The notes beneath the pieces are model-generated. The model saw nothing but the letters and a program-made list of their open reading frames with translations, was not told the origin of the DNA and searched no databases. Below, piece by piece: positions 16,065 through 25,326 of a stretch of 64,000 nt of DNA; the stretch's first letter is position 1, and each line of letters opens with the position of its first letter. This stretch comes from Arminella tubonensis. Its GTDB lineage: Bacteria; Pseudomonadota; Alphaproteobacteria; Rhizobiales; Rhizobiaceae. Where the stretch lies: NCBI RefSeq assembly GCF_003240585.1, contig NZ_PCDP01000036.1, positions 1 through 64,000 of the forward strand. The letters are read 5' to 3'. A program made the position numbers and the translations under genes.

Positions 16065-17501
16065 ATGGCGACGCGGAAGCACCAAAAGCCTGTAGTCGCC
16101 ATCATCGGCGGCGGCGTTTCTGGCGCAGGCGTGGCCTTTCATCTGGCGCAATCCGGGATGCTTGGCCCGAACCAGCTTTTCGTTTTCGAACCGCGCGAAA
16201 GGCTCGGACCGGGGCTTGCCTACGACACGCTCGATCCCGCTCATCGCATCAATGTGCCTGCGTCGCGCATGAGCCTTATGCCTGATGATATGGAGCAGTT
16301 TCAGCGCTGGATCGTTGCGAACAACGCGGTTTCCGGCGACGACGACGCGATGGCCTCGGATGGCAATCTCTTTCCGCGCCGCAGTCTTTTCGGCACCTAT
16401 GTCAATGCCATGGTGCAGCCGTTCGTCGATAGTGGCGAGGTCGTCCATGTTATGGAAAGGGTGGCCGACGTCAGGCGGCGAAGCGGCCGCTGGTTGCTCT
16501 CCGGCGAAAGCGGTCGACAGATCGAAGCGGATATTCTTGTCGTTGCCACGAGCCACCCGTCGCCAAGCGCGCCAAAGGCGCTGGTAGACGTTTTGAAGGA
16601 CCACCCGCGGTTCGTTGCCGATCCAACCGACCCGGATGCTCTGGACGCTATCCGATCGTCCGACCGGGTGCTGATCGTCGGCAACGGTCTGACCTCTTCG
16701 GACATCATCGCTTCATTGGCGCTTCGGGGCCACCATGGGGCGATCACCGCAATCTCGCGGCGGGGCCTCAGATCACGCGGCCATGCCCGCATGGCACAAG
16801 ACCTCTACGGCGATTTCGTCAGCGTGCCGGCCCGCACGGCGCTGGCGCTGCTGCAGCGGATACGTCAGGCCATCCTGAGTGCAGAGGGCGAAGGCCGCAG
16901 CTGGCATGCGGTGATCGACCAGGTGCGCTTTCAGGGCGGAGAAGTCTGGCGGGCGCTGCCCCTTGCGGAGCGGCGGCGCGTCGTCAGGCATTTGCGGCCA
17001 TTCTGGGACGTGCACCGGTTCAGGATCGCGCCGCAGGTCGAGGACGCCAGCGAGCAGGCGTTGAGGGCAGGGCGGCTCACCGTTCTGGCGGCTTCGGTCG
17101 AGGCGGTTCGCAGTGACGGTGTCGAGATCGAATGCAGGCTGCGCCTCAGTCGTTCGGGGGAGCGCATCGAACGTCGTTTCGAGGCCGTCGTGGTGACCAC
17201 CGGACCAAGTCACGGTGGAATTATCGACAGCCAGCCCTGGATCCGGCAACTTGCAGATGCCGGCTATTTATCCCTCGACGGCACCGGGCTCGGACTTTCC
17301 TGCGACAACGCATCGCGTGCACTTGGCAGTTCAGGTGAGATCGCACCGTCGCTTTATATCTCCGGGCCGCTGGCACGGGGCACCTTTGGCGAGCTGATGG
17401 GATTGCCGCAGGTATCCGAGCATGCGGTCCTTGTTGCCGCTGAGATCGGCGACGCGTTGGGTGTGGACCAGTCCGGCCCGCTTAGCGTCAGCGTCGCGTG
17501 A
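16065..17501 (+). CDS. FAD/NAD(P)-binding protein (COG4529/NAD_binding_9 family)
   Basis: A 478-residue flavoprotein. An N-terminal dinucleotide-binding motif (VAIIGGGVSGAGVAFHL) is followed by a second Rossmann motif near residue 200 (VLIVGNGLTSSDII) and a C-terminal VVVTTGP ATG-like motif. It shares with the protein at 19957 the signature WRALP, then RHLRPFWDVHRFR. Proteins of this family are annotated as hydroxylase-like or adenylyl-sulfate-associated flavoproteins; the reaction is not established. I chose the ATG at 16065, which has a gggaggcgaa site, over 16041. It precedes an Rrf2 regulator. Confidence 0.85.
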   Translation: MATRKHQKPVVAIIGGGVSGAGVAFHLAQSGMLGPNQLFVFEPRERLGPGLAYDTLDPAHRINVPASRMSLMPDDMEQFQRWIVANNAVSGDDDAMASDGNLFPRRSLFGTYVNAMVQPFVDSGEVVHVMERVADVRRRSGRWLLSGESGRQIEADILVVATSHPSPSAPKALVDVLKDHPRFVADPTDPDALDAIRSSDRVLIVGNGLTSSDIIASLALRGHHGAITAISRRGLRSRGHARMAQDLYGDFVSVPARTALALLQRIRQAILSAEGEGRSWHAVIDQVRFQGGEVWRALPLAERRRVVRHLRPFWDVHRFRIAPQVEDASEQALRAGRLTVLAASVEAVRSDGVEIECRLRLSRSGERIERRFEAVVVTTGPSHGGIIDSQPWIRQLADAGYLSLDGTGLGLSCDNASRALGSSGEIAPSLYISGPLARGTFGELMGLPQVSEHAVLVAAEIGDALGVDQSGPLSVSVA

Positions 17502-17719
17502 CATTGCCTGTCGGCGTCGCAATCGTTGCGCCGGCGATACAGCTGCAGTATTTTACGAACATAAACTATACAATTTGTGAGTTATTGCCTTGTTTGCGGC
17601 CGATTCGAGCGCTAGTTCCTGATATTAGACATTCAATCTGCTGCATACGCCGTTGTTAACAAACGTGCAGATGACGTGCCGGATTTTTGGCAACTGAATT
17701 TTCAGTAAAGCGAAGAACA

Positions 17720-18187
17720 ATGCTTACGAAAAAAGGCAAATATGGACTGAAGGCGCTGGTCGATCTGGCTCGCCTTGCCCCGGGCGAGACGGCATTCATC
17801 AACGATATTGCCTCGCGCAACAATATCCCGAAGAAATTCCTTGATACCATTCTGTTGGAACTGAGGAACTCGGGCGTCCTGCGCTCGAAGAAGGGGCCGG
17901 GCGGCGGCTATTCGCTCTCGCGGCCGGCGGCGGACATTCGCATCGGCCACGTCATTCGAACGCTCGACGGTCCGCTGGCGCCTATCCGCTGTGCAAGCCG
18001 CACGGCGTATGAAGCCTGCGACGACTGTTCGGATCCGGAGCGCTGTCAGGTGCGTCGCTCGATGACGGAAGTGCGCGACGCGATCGCTTCCATCCTCGAC
18101 AACATGACGCTCGAGCAGTTTGTCGCCACCGGCGGTCGCGGCATCGAGGCGGAGGAAGAGGATTACCGCGCGTCGAACGCCAGTTGA
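17720..18187 (+). CDS. Rrf2-family transcriptional regulator
   Basis: A 155-residue Rrf2 protein: winged helix with IASRNNIPKKFLDTILLELRNSGVL and a KGPGGGYSL wing. The C-terminal part carries Cys residues in RCASRTAYEACDDCSDPERC, so it may hold an Fe-S cluster or respond to thiols as IscR and CymR relatives do. It lies between a flavoprotein gene and the convergent SfnB-like gene. A role in sulfur-responsive control of the neighbours is inferred. Confidence 0.9.
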   Translation: MLTKKGKYGLKALVDLARLAPGETAFINDIASRNNIPKKFLDTILLELRNSGVLRSKKGPGGGYSLSRPAADIRIGHVIRTLDGPLAPIRCASRTAYEACDDCSDPERCQVRRSMTEVRDAIASILDNMTLEQFVATGGRGIEAEEEDYRASNAS

Positions 18188-18246
18188 TCCGGTTAAACTT
18201 TCGGACCTTGCTCTCTCACGCCGGCCCTGTGCCGGCGTTCTGCTTT

Positions 18247-19455
18247 TTACGACGCAGCATTCTTCGGCGGCGTGATGCCGTTCAGATGGTAGTTTCCAAC
18301 GGCGTGATGTTTCTGGGAAGCCGGATCCGTCGCGGTGTGGGTCCGGGCGTTGCGCCAATGGCGATCGAGGTTGAGGCCGATCCCCGTCGACGAGGTGCCG
18401 GCAAGCTCGAATAACGCAGTCGAAGCTTCTACCGCGACCTCCGCCGTCAGCGCGCTTGCGCCCGCAACCGAAAGCATCGCGTCGACGACATGTTCTTCGG
18501 TCGTATTGATCTGGGCGATATCGACCTTTCCTCCGGCGCGTTCGACCATGGCAGCCGCCGCCTCGATGCGGATCGCGATCTGGCCAATCCTTGCAATCGT
18601 CAGCGGGTCGTCGGCGGCGCGCGCCACGCCGCTATCCGTCCGGGGACGGGCATTGTTCCTGACGAAATCCACCGTTGCGGCGAAGGCCGCGCGGGCAATG
18701 CCGAGATCGACACCGGCGCGGGTAATGCGTTCGACCGCCCCGATCGTCGTCGGTCGCTTGAGGTCCTTGTCGACCGGGATGATCGCGTCGGCGCCGACGT
18801 GCACATTGTGGAGGATGGTGGTTCCGCTGCCGGTCGTGCGTTGGCCGAACCCATCCCAGTCGTCGATGATCTGAATGCCTTCGGTCCCTCGGGGCAGGAG
18901 CGACAGGACTTTTCGATCTGCCTGATCGAGCGCGAAGACTGCGATCCAGTCGGCGAACAGGACGCCCGTCGAATGAGCCTGGCGGCCGCTCAGCCGGTAT
19001 CCTGCGCCGTCGGAAAAGAGGCGGGTCTCCTGGCCGATCGTGTCGGCGGCGGAGGATGCGCCGGCCAGGCGATCACCGGCCAGTGCCCTGGCAAAGAAGA
19101 ATTTCTGCTGTTCTTCACCGCCGGCCACACGCAAGGTTTCCAGCACATGGAAATGGCTCTGCGATATCTGGGCGATAGAGGGATCGCTCTGCGCAAGTAT
19201 GGCGATGATTTCTGCGAGTATGGCGTTGGAAATGTCGAGCCCCTCGTGCTCAGAGGGTACTGAGACGCCAAGCAGGCCGGATTGCGAGAGAGTTTCCAAT
19301 TCCTCTTCAGGCAAAACACGGTTGATGTCGCGGTCGCTGGCCAGTCTTGCAAACTCTTCAGCGAGCGTACGCGCAATTTCGAGCGCTTCTTCGTCGCTTT
19401 GGATACGCCGTGCGACGGGTCTGGCGTGCTCATGCAACTGCGATACGGTTCCCAT
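18247..19455 (-). CDS. SfnB-family sulfur acquisition oxidoreductase (acyl-CoA dehydrogenase-like)
   Basis: A 402-residue acyl-CoA dehydrogenase-fold flavoprotein closest to the SfnB group, which is linked to use of dimethyl sulfone and other organosulfur compounds. Visible landmarks are SQSHFHVLETLRVAGGEEQQ, a middle beta domain (FGQRTTGSGTTIL), and the C-terminal HWRNARTHTATDPASQKHHAVGNY segment. The acyl-CoA catalytic base is not evident; an FMN/FAD desulfurising or reductase role is likelier. The ATG is preceded by ggagtgatgg. It diverges from the flavoprotein at 19957. Confidence 0.85.
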   Translation of the reverse strand: MGTVSQLHEHARPVARRIQSDEEALEIARTLAEEFARLASDRDINRVLPEEELETLSQSGLLGVSVPSEHEGLDISNAILAEIIAILAQSDPSIAQISQSHFHVLETLRVAGGEEQQKFFFARALAGDRLAGASSAADTIGQETRLFSDGAGYRLSGRQAHSTGVLFADWIAVFALDQADRKVLSLLPRGTEGIQIIDDWDGFGQRTTGSGTTILHNVHVGADAIIPVDKDLKRPTTIGAVERITRAGVDLGIARAAFAATVDFVRNNARPRTDSGVARAADDPLTIARIGQIAIRIEAAAAMVERAGGKVDIAQINTTEEHVVDAMLSVAGASALTAEVAVEASTALFELAGTSSTGIGLNLDRHWRNARTHTATDPASQKHHAVGNYHLNGITPPKNAAS

Positions 19456-19956
19456 CCATCACTCCATCAGCCGCACGGTAGTTGTGACCCAGTCAAACAG
19501 GATCGATAAGCCCGTCTATTCTACGCTGACGGCGCACATTAGTTTTTCTTTTCTTACGCGGTCGTCATCCGCCTGAATAATAGGTTCGGTTCCGACAAAA
19601 TATCCGCCGGCCATCTGGGAATATTGGCGGTTCCGGGGACGAACTTCCGGCGGTGTGGAGCCTTGAGAGTAGATCGTCTTTCCCGCAGATTTCAAGAAAG
19701 CGCTTGCTACAGGCCGATTTTCGCGCTTTCTTATACGACTAAACGTGTAGACTATTAACCGGGACGTGGCTCGACTTTTGATGTCGGGCGCCTTTGTTCC
19801 GGGGCAGAGGGACTGGCATTCGAACGTATGCCGGAACCTCGTTAGCGGCCAGGCGTTCATCTGGCCGCAACCGCCAAAAGAGTGCGGATGGGCAGGTAAG
19901 CGCGTATCAGAGTGCCTAGAAAACCATGATCGACCACCTCCAACGCAGGAGTTGAT
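19456..19956. promoter_or_regulatory. 501-base divergent control region with a 10-bp dyad
   Basis: No credible gene lies between the divergent SfnB-like and FAD-protein genes. AAGAAAGCGC at 19694-19703 is inverted as GCGCTTTCTT at 19723-19732, a perfect 10-bp dyad centred between the genes. It could be an operator for the nearby Rrf2 regulator or another factor. Confidence 0.45.
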
Positions 19957-21372
19957 ATGACGGTTCGGGGACTTTTTTCTTCCAGGGTAGCGGCTTCGGC
20001 TCAACCTTCCGCCATGCCGCGCATCGCCGTCATCGGACGCGGCTTTTCCGGCATGATGACAGCAATCGCCTTGATGAAGACCGTGCGGACACCGTTTCAT
20101 CTGCAACTCTTCGACCCAAACTCCACGGTCAGCGGCGGTCAGGCGCTGGCTTCGGGACATTCCAGCGAAATTCTGAACAGTCGCGTTCGGGACCTTTCGG
20201 TATCGTCGGGAGATGCCGACGATTTCAATGACTGGCTATGTGCCAATGCCGCGTTCCGCACCGCCGTGCCCGCCGCCATACCGGGATTCCAGCAGATATT
20301 CGTGCCGAAGAGCATCTTCAGCGACTACGTCTACGAGCGCTTTTCCGAGGCGCTTGCCGCTCGCCGCGACATCACAGTGCAGGTCAGCAACGAACCTGTT
20401 CTCGGCGTCCGGCGGAGCCATGGCAGCCGCTTCCTCGTGGAAAGTGCCAGTGCGTCCAATCCATTGTTCGATACGGTCATACTTGCGACCGGATACGGTA
20501 TCGGCAATCCGCAGCTGCAAGCGACCGGCCCCGCTGATCTGTCCTCCCCGGTTCGCGCGCGGCGATTGGTCGCGCGCCCGCACACGGTTCTTCTCGGCAG
20601 CGGCTTGCGCGTCGTCGACCGTCTGCTGCAAATGCGGGAAAGCGGCTACAACGGCCAGATCACCATCATCTCCAAGCACGGCTTCCTTCCGCAGAGCCAT
20701 ACGCGCAACAACGCCGACCCTGTTTTTCCGGCAGACGAGATGCCGACGCGTTTGAGCGGGATCGTACGGTTCATCCGCCAAGCCTGTCGCGAGGCGGAAG
20801 CTGCCGGCCAGAACTGGCAATCGGTCATGAATGGCCTGCGCAAGCACGCCCGCTCGCTTTGGCGCGCGTTGCCGGCGCGGGAGAAGCAGCAGTTCAACCG
20901 GCATCTGAGGGCAATCTACGACAGCCACCGCAACCGTCTGCCCGAGGCCCTGCATGTCCGGTTGCGACGAGAGCTTTCGGAGGGGAATACCCTTCTTCGC
21001 AGAGGGCAGGTCGTTCGGGTGACGCCGACCGGCATCGTGATGAAGCCGGTGGGGCGGACGGATGAGGAACCGGTCTATGCGGGTCAAATCATCGATTGCC
21101 GCTGCCAGGCGCCGGATCTCGATACGCCATTGATGCGCAGTTTGATCGACTCACGGCTTGCGATGCCGGACGAACTGCATCTTGGACTTGCCGTCAGTGC
21201 AACGGGAGAGCTTGTCGTTGACGATCGCGCAACGGAAGGGCTTTTTGCGATCGGTCCGCTCGGCCTCGGGAGCCTGCCGGATATCGATCTCGTGCCCGAG
21301 ATCGTTACCCAGGCATACGCGACGGCGGAGGGGATTTCTGCCCGGTTCTACCCGCAATGTCAGGCAGTCTGA
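19957..21372 (+). CDS. FAD/NAD(P)-binding protein, paralogue of the 16065 gene
   Basis: A 471-residue flavoprotein of the same family as the gene at 16065. N-terminal motif RIAVIGRGFSGMMTAIAL, second Rossmann motif near residue 210 (TVLLGSGLRVVDRLL), and the shared signature LWRALP with RHLRAIYDSHRNR. The first glycine triad is GRGFSG instead of GGGxSG, still compatible with FAD binding. The ATG has a caggagttgat ribosome site. It is divergent from the SfnB-like gene, so it is probably part of the same sulfur-related unit, perhaps as a reductase partner. Confidence 0.85.
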   Translation: MTVRGLFSSRVAASAQPSAMPRIAVIGRGFSGMMTAIALMKTVRTPFHLQLFDPNSTVSGGQALASGHSSEILNSRVRDLSVSSGDADDFNDWLCANAAFRTAVPAAIPGFQQIFVPKSIFSDYVYERFSEALAARRDITVQVSNEPVLGVRRSHGSRFLVESASASNPLFDTVILATGYGIGNPQLQATGPADLSSPVRARRLVARPHTVLLGSGLRVVDRLLQMRESGYNGQITIISKHGFLPQSHTRNNADPVFPADEMPTRLSGIVRFIRQACREAEAAGQNWQSVMNGLRKHARSLWRALPAREKQQFNRHLRAIYDSHRNRLPEALHVRLRRELSEGNTLLRRGQVVRVTPTGIVMKPVGRTDEEPVYAGQIIDCRCQAPDLDTPLMRSLIDSRLAMPDELHLGLAVSATGELVVDDRATEGLFAIGPLGLGSLPDIDLVPEIVTQAYATAEGISARFYPQCQAV

Positions 21373-21525
21373 TTTCGCTTGAGTTTTTCTTGTCGCTAAT
21401 GGAACCATGTATTACCCCGTGCGTTTAGGGGCGGGATTTGTGGGGGCGCCACGGATCACCGAGAAAGTCTGTCATCAATCAAACCCAGTCGGACGGTGGT
21501 CTTGCTGGGCCTTCTTGTTGTGATC

Positions 21526-23019
21526 ATGGTCCGTTTTCACTATTCGCTGTTCAAATCGGTACCGATGATCCTGACGGTCGGTGCAGTCGTTCTCTTGGGC
21601 GTGGTGCTGGGAGCACTCTACTTCTCTCAGCGCGCGGCGGATGAATCCGACAGTGCGGTCAATGCCGGTCGCCTGAACATCCGTGTCCTTAGGCTCCTGA
21701 GTTCGGCACAGGATGCCGAAATCGGCCAGCGCGGCTACCTTTTGACCGGCGACGAGCGCTATCTCGAACCTTTCACGAAGTCTTCTGTGTCCATTCCAGC
21801 GGAGATCACTGCGCTGACGCCGGCTCTGCGCGATATCGGCATACCGCAGGCAGCGATCGATGAATTGAGAGGCATGTTTACGCAGAAGCTGGCCGAGATG
21901 CAGAAAACCATCGATCTGAAGACATCGGGAGATGCGGCCGGAGCGCTTGCGCTCGTTAAGTCGGATGTCGGCATAAACCTGATGGACGCAATCAGGGACA
22001 GAATTGCAGCCATCCAGCAGAACGGCGCCACCAATGCGGCACTCCACATAAGCGCATTGCGGGCGTCCACCACGTCGCTGTCGACAATTATTGCGGTCAG
22101 TGCCGGCCTGCTGGTTCTTCTTGCGGGTGGCGCGATGAGGCTCACCTACAATCATACCCGCCAGATCGAAGCTGCGCAGGATCAGCTTTCGCTCGCGAAT
22201 GAGACACTTGAGGAAACGGTCGTTGCCCGAACGCAAAGCCTGCAACGAGCGAACAACGAATTGCAGACCTATGCCTATATCGTCAGTCATGATTTGCGTG
22301 CGCCGCTCGTCAATATCATGGGCTTCACCGAGGAGCTCGACAGGGCAAGCCGCGTCTTCCGAAAATATCTTGAAAGGACGCATGCCGATCCCAATGATCA
22401 CGATGGCAAGGCTGCCATCGAAGCCGTTGAAACCGACATACCCGAGGCGCTGGGATTCATCCGGTCATCCATGAAGCGGATGGACAATCTCATCAATCAG
22501 ATCCTCGTCATGGCGCGAGCAGGGAACCGGGAACTACACCGGGACAGGGTCAGGCTTGGGGATATTGTCGCGGAAACCCTGTCGACGCTGCGGCATCGAC
22601 TTGATGAGGGTGAGACAACGGTGGAGGTCGTAGGCGTGCTGCCGGAGGTACAGTCGGATAGGCTCGCCATTCAGCAGATCGTCAGCAACCTCCTCGACAA
22701 TGCGATCAAATATGTGGACCCCTCACGCGCGGGGCGCATCACTGTTCGCGGAAGGCGCCATGGCCTATTGGCAACATTAGAGATAAGCGATAATGGCAGG
22801 GGAATAGCCGAGGGAGACCAGGAGCGGATTTTCGAATTGTTCCGACGGTCTGGCAGGCAGGATCGACCGGGTGACGGCGTCGGATTGGCGCATGTGCGGG
22901 CGCTGGCGCGGCGGCTCGGGGGTGATGTAAAAGTCCGATCGACGCTGGGGGAAGGAACGACGTTCGAAGTTGCGATCGCCGCCGACCTCGCACGAGCGAA
23001 GAAAGAAGAAACGGCATGA
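21526..23019 (+). CDS. CHASE3-domain sensor histidine kinase
   Basis: About 497 residues. TM1 near residues 10-33 (MILTVGAVVLLGVVLG), a periplasmic CHASE3 domain (QDAEIGQRGYLLTGDERYLEPF), TM2 near 190-210, then a coiled coil, HisKA with the phosphoacceptor His in YIVSHDLRAPL, and HATPase (N box NLLDNAIKY, G1 ISDNGRGI, G2 GDGVGLAHV). No strong ribosome site marks the start; a GTG at 21496 is also possible. Its stop overlaps the next start by 4 bases, so it forms an operon with the two response regulators. Confidence 0.87.
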   Translation: MVRFHYSLFKSVPMILTVGAVVLLGVVLGALYFSQRAADESDSAVNAGRLNIRVLRLLSSAQDAEIGQRGYLLTGDERYLEPFTKSSVSIPAEITALTPALRDIGIPQAAIDELRGMFTQKLAEMQKTIDLKTSGDAAGALALVKSDVGINLMDAIRDRIAAIQQNGATNAALHISALRASTTSLSTIIAVSAGLLVLLAGGAMRLTYNHTRQIEAAQDQLSLANETLEETVVARTQSLQRANNELQTYAYIVSHDLRAPLVNIMGFTEELDRASRVFRKYLERTHADPNDHDGKAAIEAVETDIPEALGFIRSSMKRMDNLINQILVMARAGNRELHRDRVRLGDIVAETLSTLRHRLDEGETTVEVVGVLPEVQSDRLAIQQIVSNLLDNAIKYVDPSRAGRITVRGRRHGLLATLEISDNGRGIAEGDQERIFELFRRSGRQDRPGDGVGLAHVRALARRLGGDVKVRSTLGEGTTFEVAIAADLARAKKEETA

Positions 23020-23462
23020 TGAATACACCGAGCGCCGTCAAAATTGTGATGATCGAGGATGACGAGGGCCATGCACGGTTGATCGAGAAGAACATCCGTC
23101 GTGCCGGCGTGACCAACGAGATCGTTCCTTTCGTCACCGGTGGCGAAGCGCTCGAGTACCTTATGGGCAAAAACGGCAGCGGTGAATCATGGAAAGGGCA
23201 GCCGATCCTTATACTGCTCGACCTTAACCTGCCTGATATGAGCGGGCTGGATATTCTCGAGAAGGTCAAGGCCAACCCCCATACGCGTCGCGCCATGGTC
23301 ATCGTACTGACCACGACCGACGACCCGCGCGAAATTGCCCGCTGCTATGACCTCGGCGCCAATGTCTACGTCAGCAAGCCGATGCAATACGACAAATTCG
23401 TTCACGCTATTCAGCAACTCGGCATGTTCGTCGCCGTCATGAAAATACCGGAGGCGGAATGA
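23016..23462 (+). CDS. Single-domain response regulator (Rcp1/CheY-like)
   Basis: A 148-residue receiver. Acidic pair EDDEGH, phosphoacceptor Asp in ILLDLNLPDMSG, Thr in VLTTTDD, and Lys in VSKPM are all present. Its layout (VTGGEALEYL, EKVKANPHTRRAMVIVLTTT) is like the Rcp1-type regulators coupled to phytochrome kinases. The start codon overlaps the kinase stop, and the stop overlaps the next start, so the three genes are translationally coupled. Confidence 0.9.
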   Translation: MMNTPSAVKIVMIEDDEGHARLIEKNIRRAGVTNEIVPFVTGGEALEYLMGKNGSGESWKGQPILILLDLNLPDMSGLDILEKVKANPHTRRAMVIVLTTTDDPREIARCYDLGANVYVSKPMQYDKFVHAIQQLGMFVAVMKIPEAE

Positions 23463-24517
23463 GCGAGCCGGAGGGCGGGGCCGACACTGCCGTACATATC
23501 CTCTACATCGACGACGATGAGGGGTTGGGCGTGCTTACGAGCCGGAATTTGGCGCGGCGTGGCTACGTCATTCATGTGGCGGTCGACGGCGCATCCGGCC
23601 TTGCGCGGCTTGCCGAAGGCGGCATCGACGCAATCGTGCTGGATCATTTCCTGAACGGCGAGACCGGCCTTGATATTCTGCCCTCCATCATCGCGATGCC
23701 GGATCATCCGCCTGTCATTTATGCCACGAGCTCCGGCGATACCGGCGTCGCGGTCGCCGCGCTGAAGGCCGGCGCCGACGACTACGTGCTCAAAGGCGTA
23801 TCGACCGACTATTTCGACCTTCTGGCGGCCGCACTCGACCAGGGGCTTGAGCGGGCGCGCTTCCGACGCGAAACGATGCACACGCAGGAGGTCATCCGCC
23901 AGGAGCGGGATCGCGCGGAGCTGCTGCTAGCTGAGGTCAATCACCGCGTGGCCAATAGCCTGGGGCTGGTCGGCGCGCTGATCCGCATGCAGGCGTCCGT
24001 GACCAAGGACCAGGGGACCATCGATGCGCTGCAGGAAACGCAGATGCGCATCAATGCGATCGCCAGCGTCCATCGCCGGCTCTATACCAGCCACGAGGTC
24101 GGTACGGTCCGGCTTGACGAATATCTCGACAGCCTGTTGCAGGAGCTGGAGGCCTCGATGCGGGACGACAAGCGTCCGCATGGGGTGGCGCTCGCCTGCG
24201 AAGGCCTCAGCCTGACGACGGACAAGGTGATAACGCTCGGCCTTATCATCAGCGAACTCGTCACCAACGCCTTCAAATATGCCTATCCGGAAGGAGAGAC
24301 CGGCCAGATCCGCGTCGTAGTCAAACGGAACGGCCCGGACGAACTCCGCGTCCATGTCGAAGACGACGGCGGCGGCTTCGATCTCAGCGCCCCGCCAAAA
24401 GGGACGGGACTGGGCACCAAGCTGCTGGGGGCGATGGCATCGAGCCTGAAATCCGAAATCGCCTATGATCCAGACCATCCCGGCACCCGCGCTGTTCTGG
24501 TTTTTCCAATCGATTGA
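23459..24517 (+). CDS. Hybrid receiver / HisKA_2-type histidine kinase
   Basis: A 352-residue soluble protein. An N-terminal receiver (DDDEGLGVL, Asp in IVLDHFLNGETG, Lys in YVLKG) is followed by a HisKA_2 phosphotransfer segment (LLAEVNHRVANSLGLV, where His is the acceptor) and an HATPase domain (ELVTNAFKYAYPEG, DDGGGFD, GTGLGTKLLGAM). This receiver-first order suggests a relay with the upstream kinase and receiver. Kinases of this type often feed the general stress response in alphaproteobacteria; here that is only a possibility. Confidence 0.88.
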   Translation: MSEPEGGADTAVHILYIDDDEGLGVLTSRNLARRGYVIHVAVDGASGLARLAEGGIDAIVLDHFLNGETGLDILPSIIAMPDHPPVIYATSSGDTGVAVAALKAGADDYVLKGVSTDYFDLLAAALDQGLERARFRRETMHTQEVIRQERDRAELLLAEVNHRVANSLGLVGALIRMQASVTKDQGTIDALQETQMRINAIASVHRRLYTSHEVGTVRLDEYLDSLLQELEASMRDDKRPHGVALACEGLSLTTDKVITLGLIISELVTNAFKYAYPEGETGQIRVVVKRNGPDELRVHVEDDGGGFDLSAPPKGTGLGTKLLGAMASSLKSEIAYDPDHPGTRAVLVFPID

Positions 24518-24689
24518 CGCGTCGCCCATTCGCCCCGCTGAATTTTGTCGTTGCCAAATGTTATGATATAACATATCGCTTCGAGCGAAGCAGATCTATC
24601 GGCTGGCGGCGTTTCCGAACAGAAGGGGACAAGCGGAAGATCTCCAAGATTGCAGTTGTCGGGATGATCATTCCGTGAGACGGATGAGA

Positions 24690-24882
24690 TCGATGGTGCT
24701 GCCACCGGGATTATCCGGAGGGCGGCTGAAAAGGGAACACGGTGAGGATTACCCATCAGGGGCCAAAACCGTGGCTGCCCCCGCAACTGTAAGCGGAGAG
24801 TGCGTTCGCGACATGCCACTGGCTTTTCAAAGGCCGGGAAGGTGCGAACGGGCTGTGACCCGCGAGCCAGGAGACCTGCCAT
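24690..24882 (+). promoter_or_regulatory. Cobalamin (B12) riboswitch
   Basis: The conserved core elements occur in order: aaaagggaacacggtg (24728-24744), gcccccgcaactgtaagcgg (near 24776-24797), ccactg (from 24816), gggaagg (from 24836) and the B12 box agccaggagacctgcc (24865-24880). That is the standard adenosylcobalamin aptamer. It faces the BtuDFC-type importer genes, which it would shut off when B12 is plentiful. The ends given are approximate. Confidence 0.95.
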
Positions 24883-24975
24883 CGTTGATGTCAACCGTAA
24901 CGGACGGGGTGTTCCGATGGAAAATGCGTGGTTGGGTGAGGGCGCAGCTGTGCCTGAAAGTCCTATCGTGGCATT

Positions 24976-25000
24976 GCCTCCGGCGAGATCTCCGGGAGGC
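24976..25000 (+). promoter_or_regulatory. Hairpin sequestering a ribosome site, riboswitch expression platform candidate
   Basis: GCCTCCGG at 24976-24983 can pair with CCGGGAGGC at 24992-25000. The 3' arm contains the gggagg ribosome site of the reading frame starting at 25006, so the stem would block initiation there. It lies about 95 bases after the aptamer. Confidence 0.5.
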
Positions 25001-25005
25001 TACTC

Positions 25006-25326
25006 ATGGGCAATGCGAAGGACAAGGCGAATTGGATCACCTCAAGTGCCGACTGCCGGCAAACTAGAGCCCCACGCGTCCGCATAGATGCACTAAACGC
25101 GACCTATCACTTTGAAATGTTGCATGATTTTGCCTCAAGTCGAATGCGGCTTAAGGGGCTATGCAATGGCGCGTCACGCCCATCCCGCCCGTTGCCGCTG
25201 AGGCGGCTGCAGACGACGAGCGCCAAGGTGGCGGTTGGGCAACCGTATGGTTTCCGCGTCCAGGTCCAAGGCAGCTCGCGCCTCGCAGCCAGTCGGCGCG
25301 TCGGCAACGGCGGAGATGCCTTATGA
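25006..25326 (+). CDS. Possible leader reading frame coupled to the importer ATPase
   Basis: A 106-codon frame with a very good ribosome site (gggaggctactc then ATG). Its TGA overlaps the ATG of the ATPase gene (ATGA at 25323-25326). The protein (MGNAKDKANWITSSADCRQ...) is Arg/Ser-rich toward its C terminus and matches no family I know, so it may be only a leader that couples translation to the riboswitch. The start and overlap are visible in the sequence; the role is inferred. Confidence 0.35.
   Translation: MGNAKDKANWITSSADCRQTRAPRVRIDALNATYHFEMLHDFASSRMRLKGLCNGASRPSRPLPLRRLQTTSAKVAVGQPYGFRVQVQGSSRLAASRRVGNGGDAL

Noticed and set aside
20236..21087. 283-codon minus-strand frame over the second FAD protein
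   Set aside because: Shadow composition; opposite strand has FAD motifs and a ribosome site.
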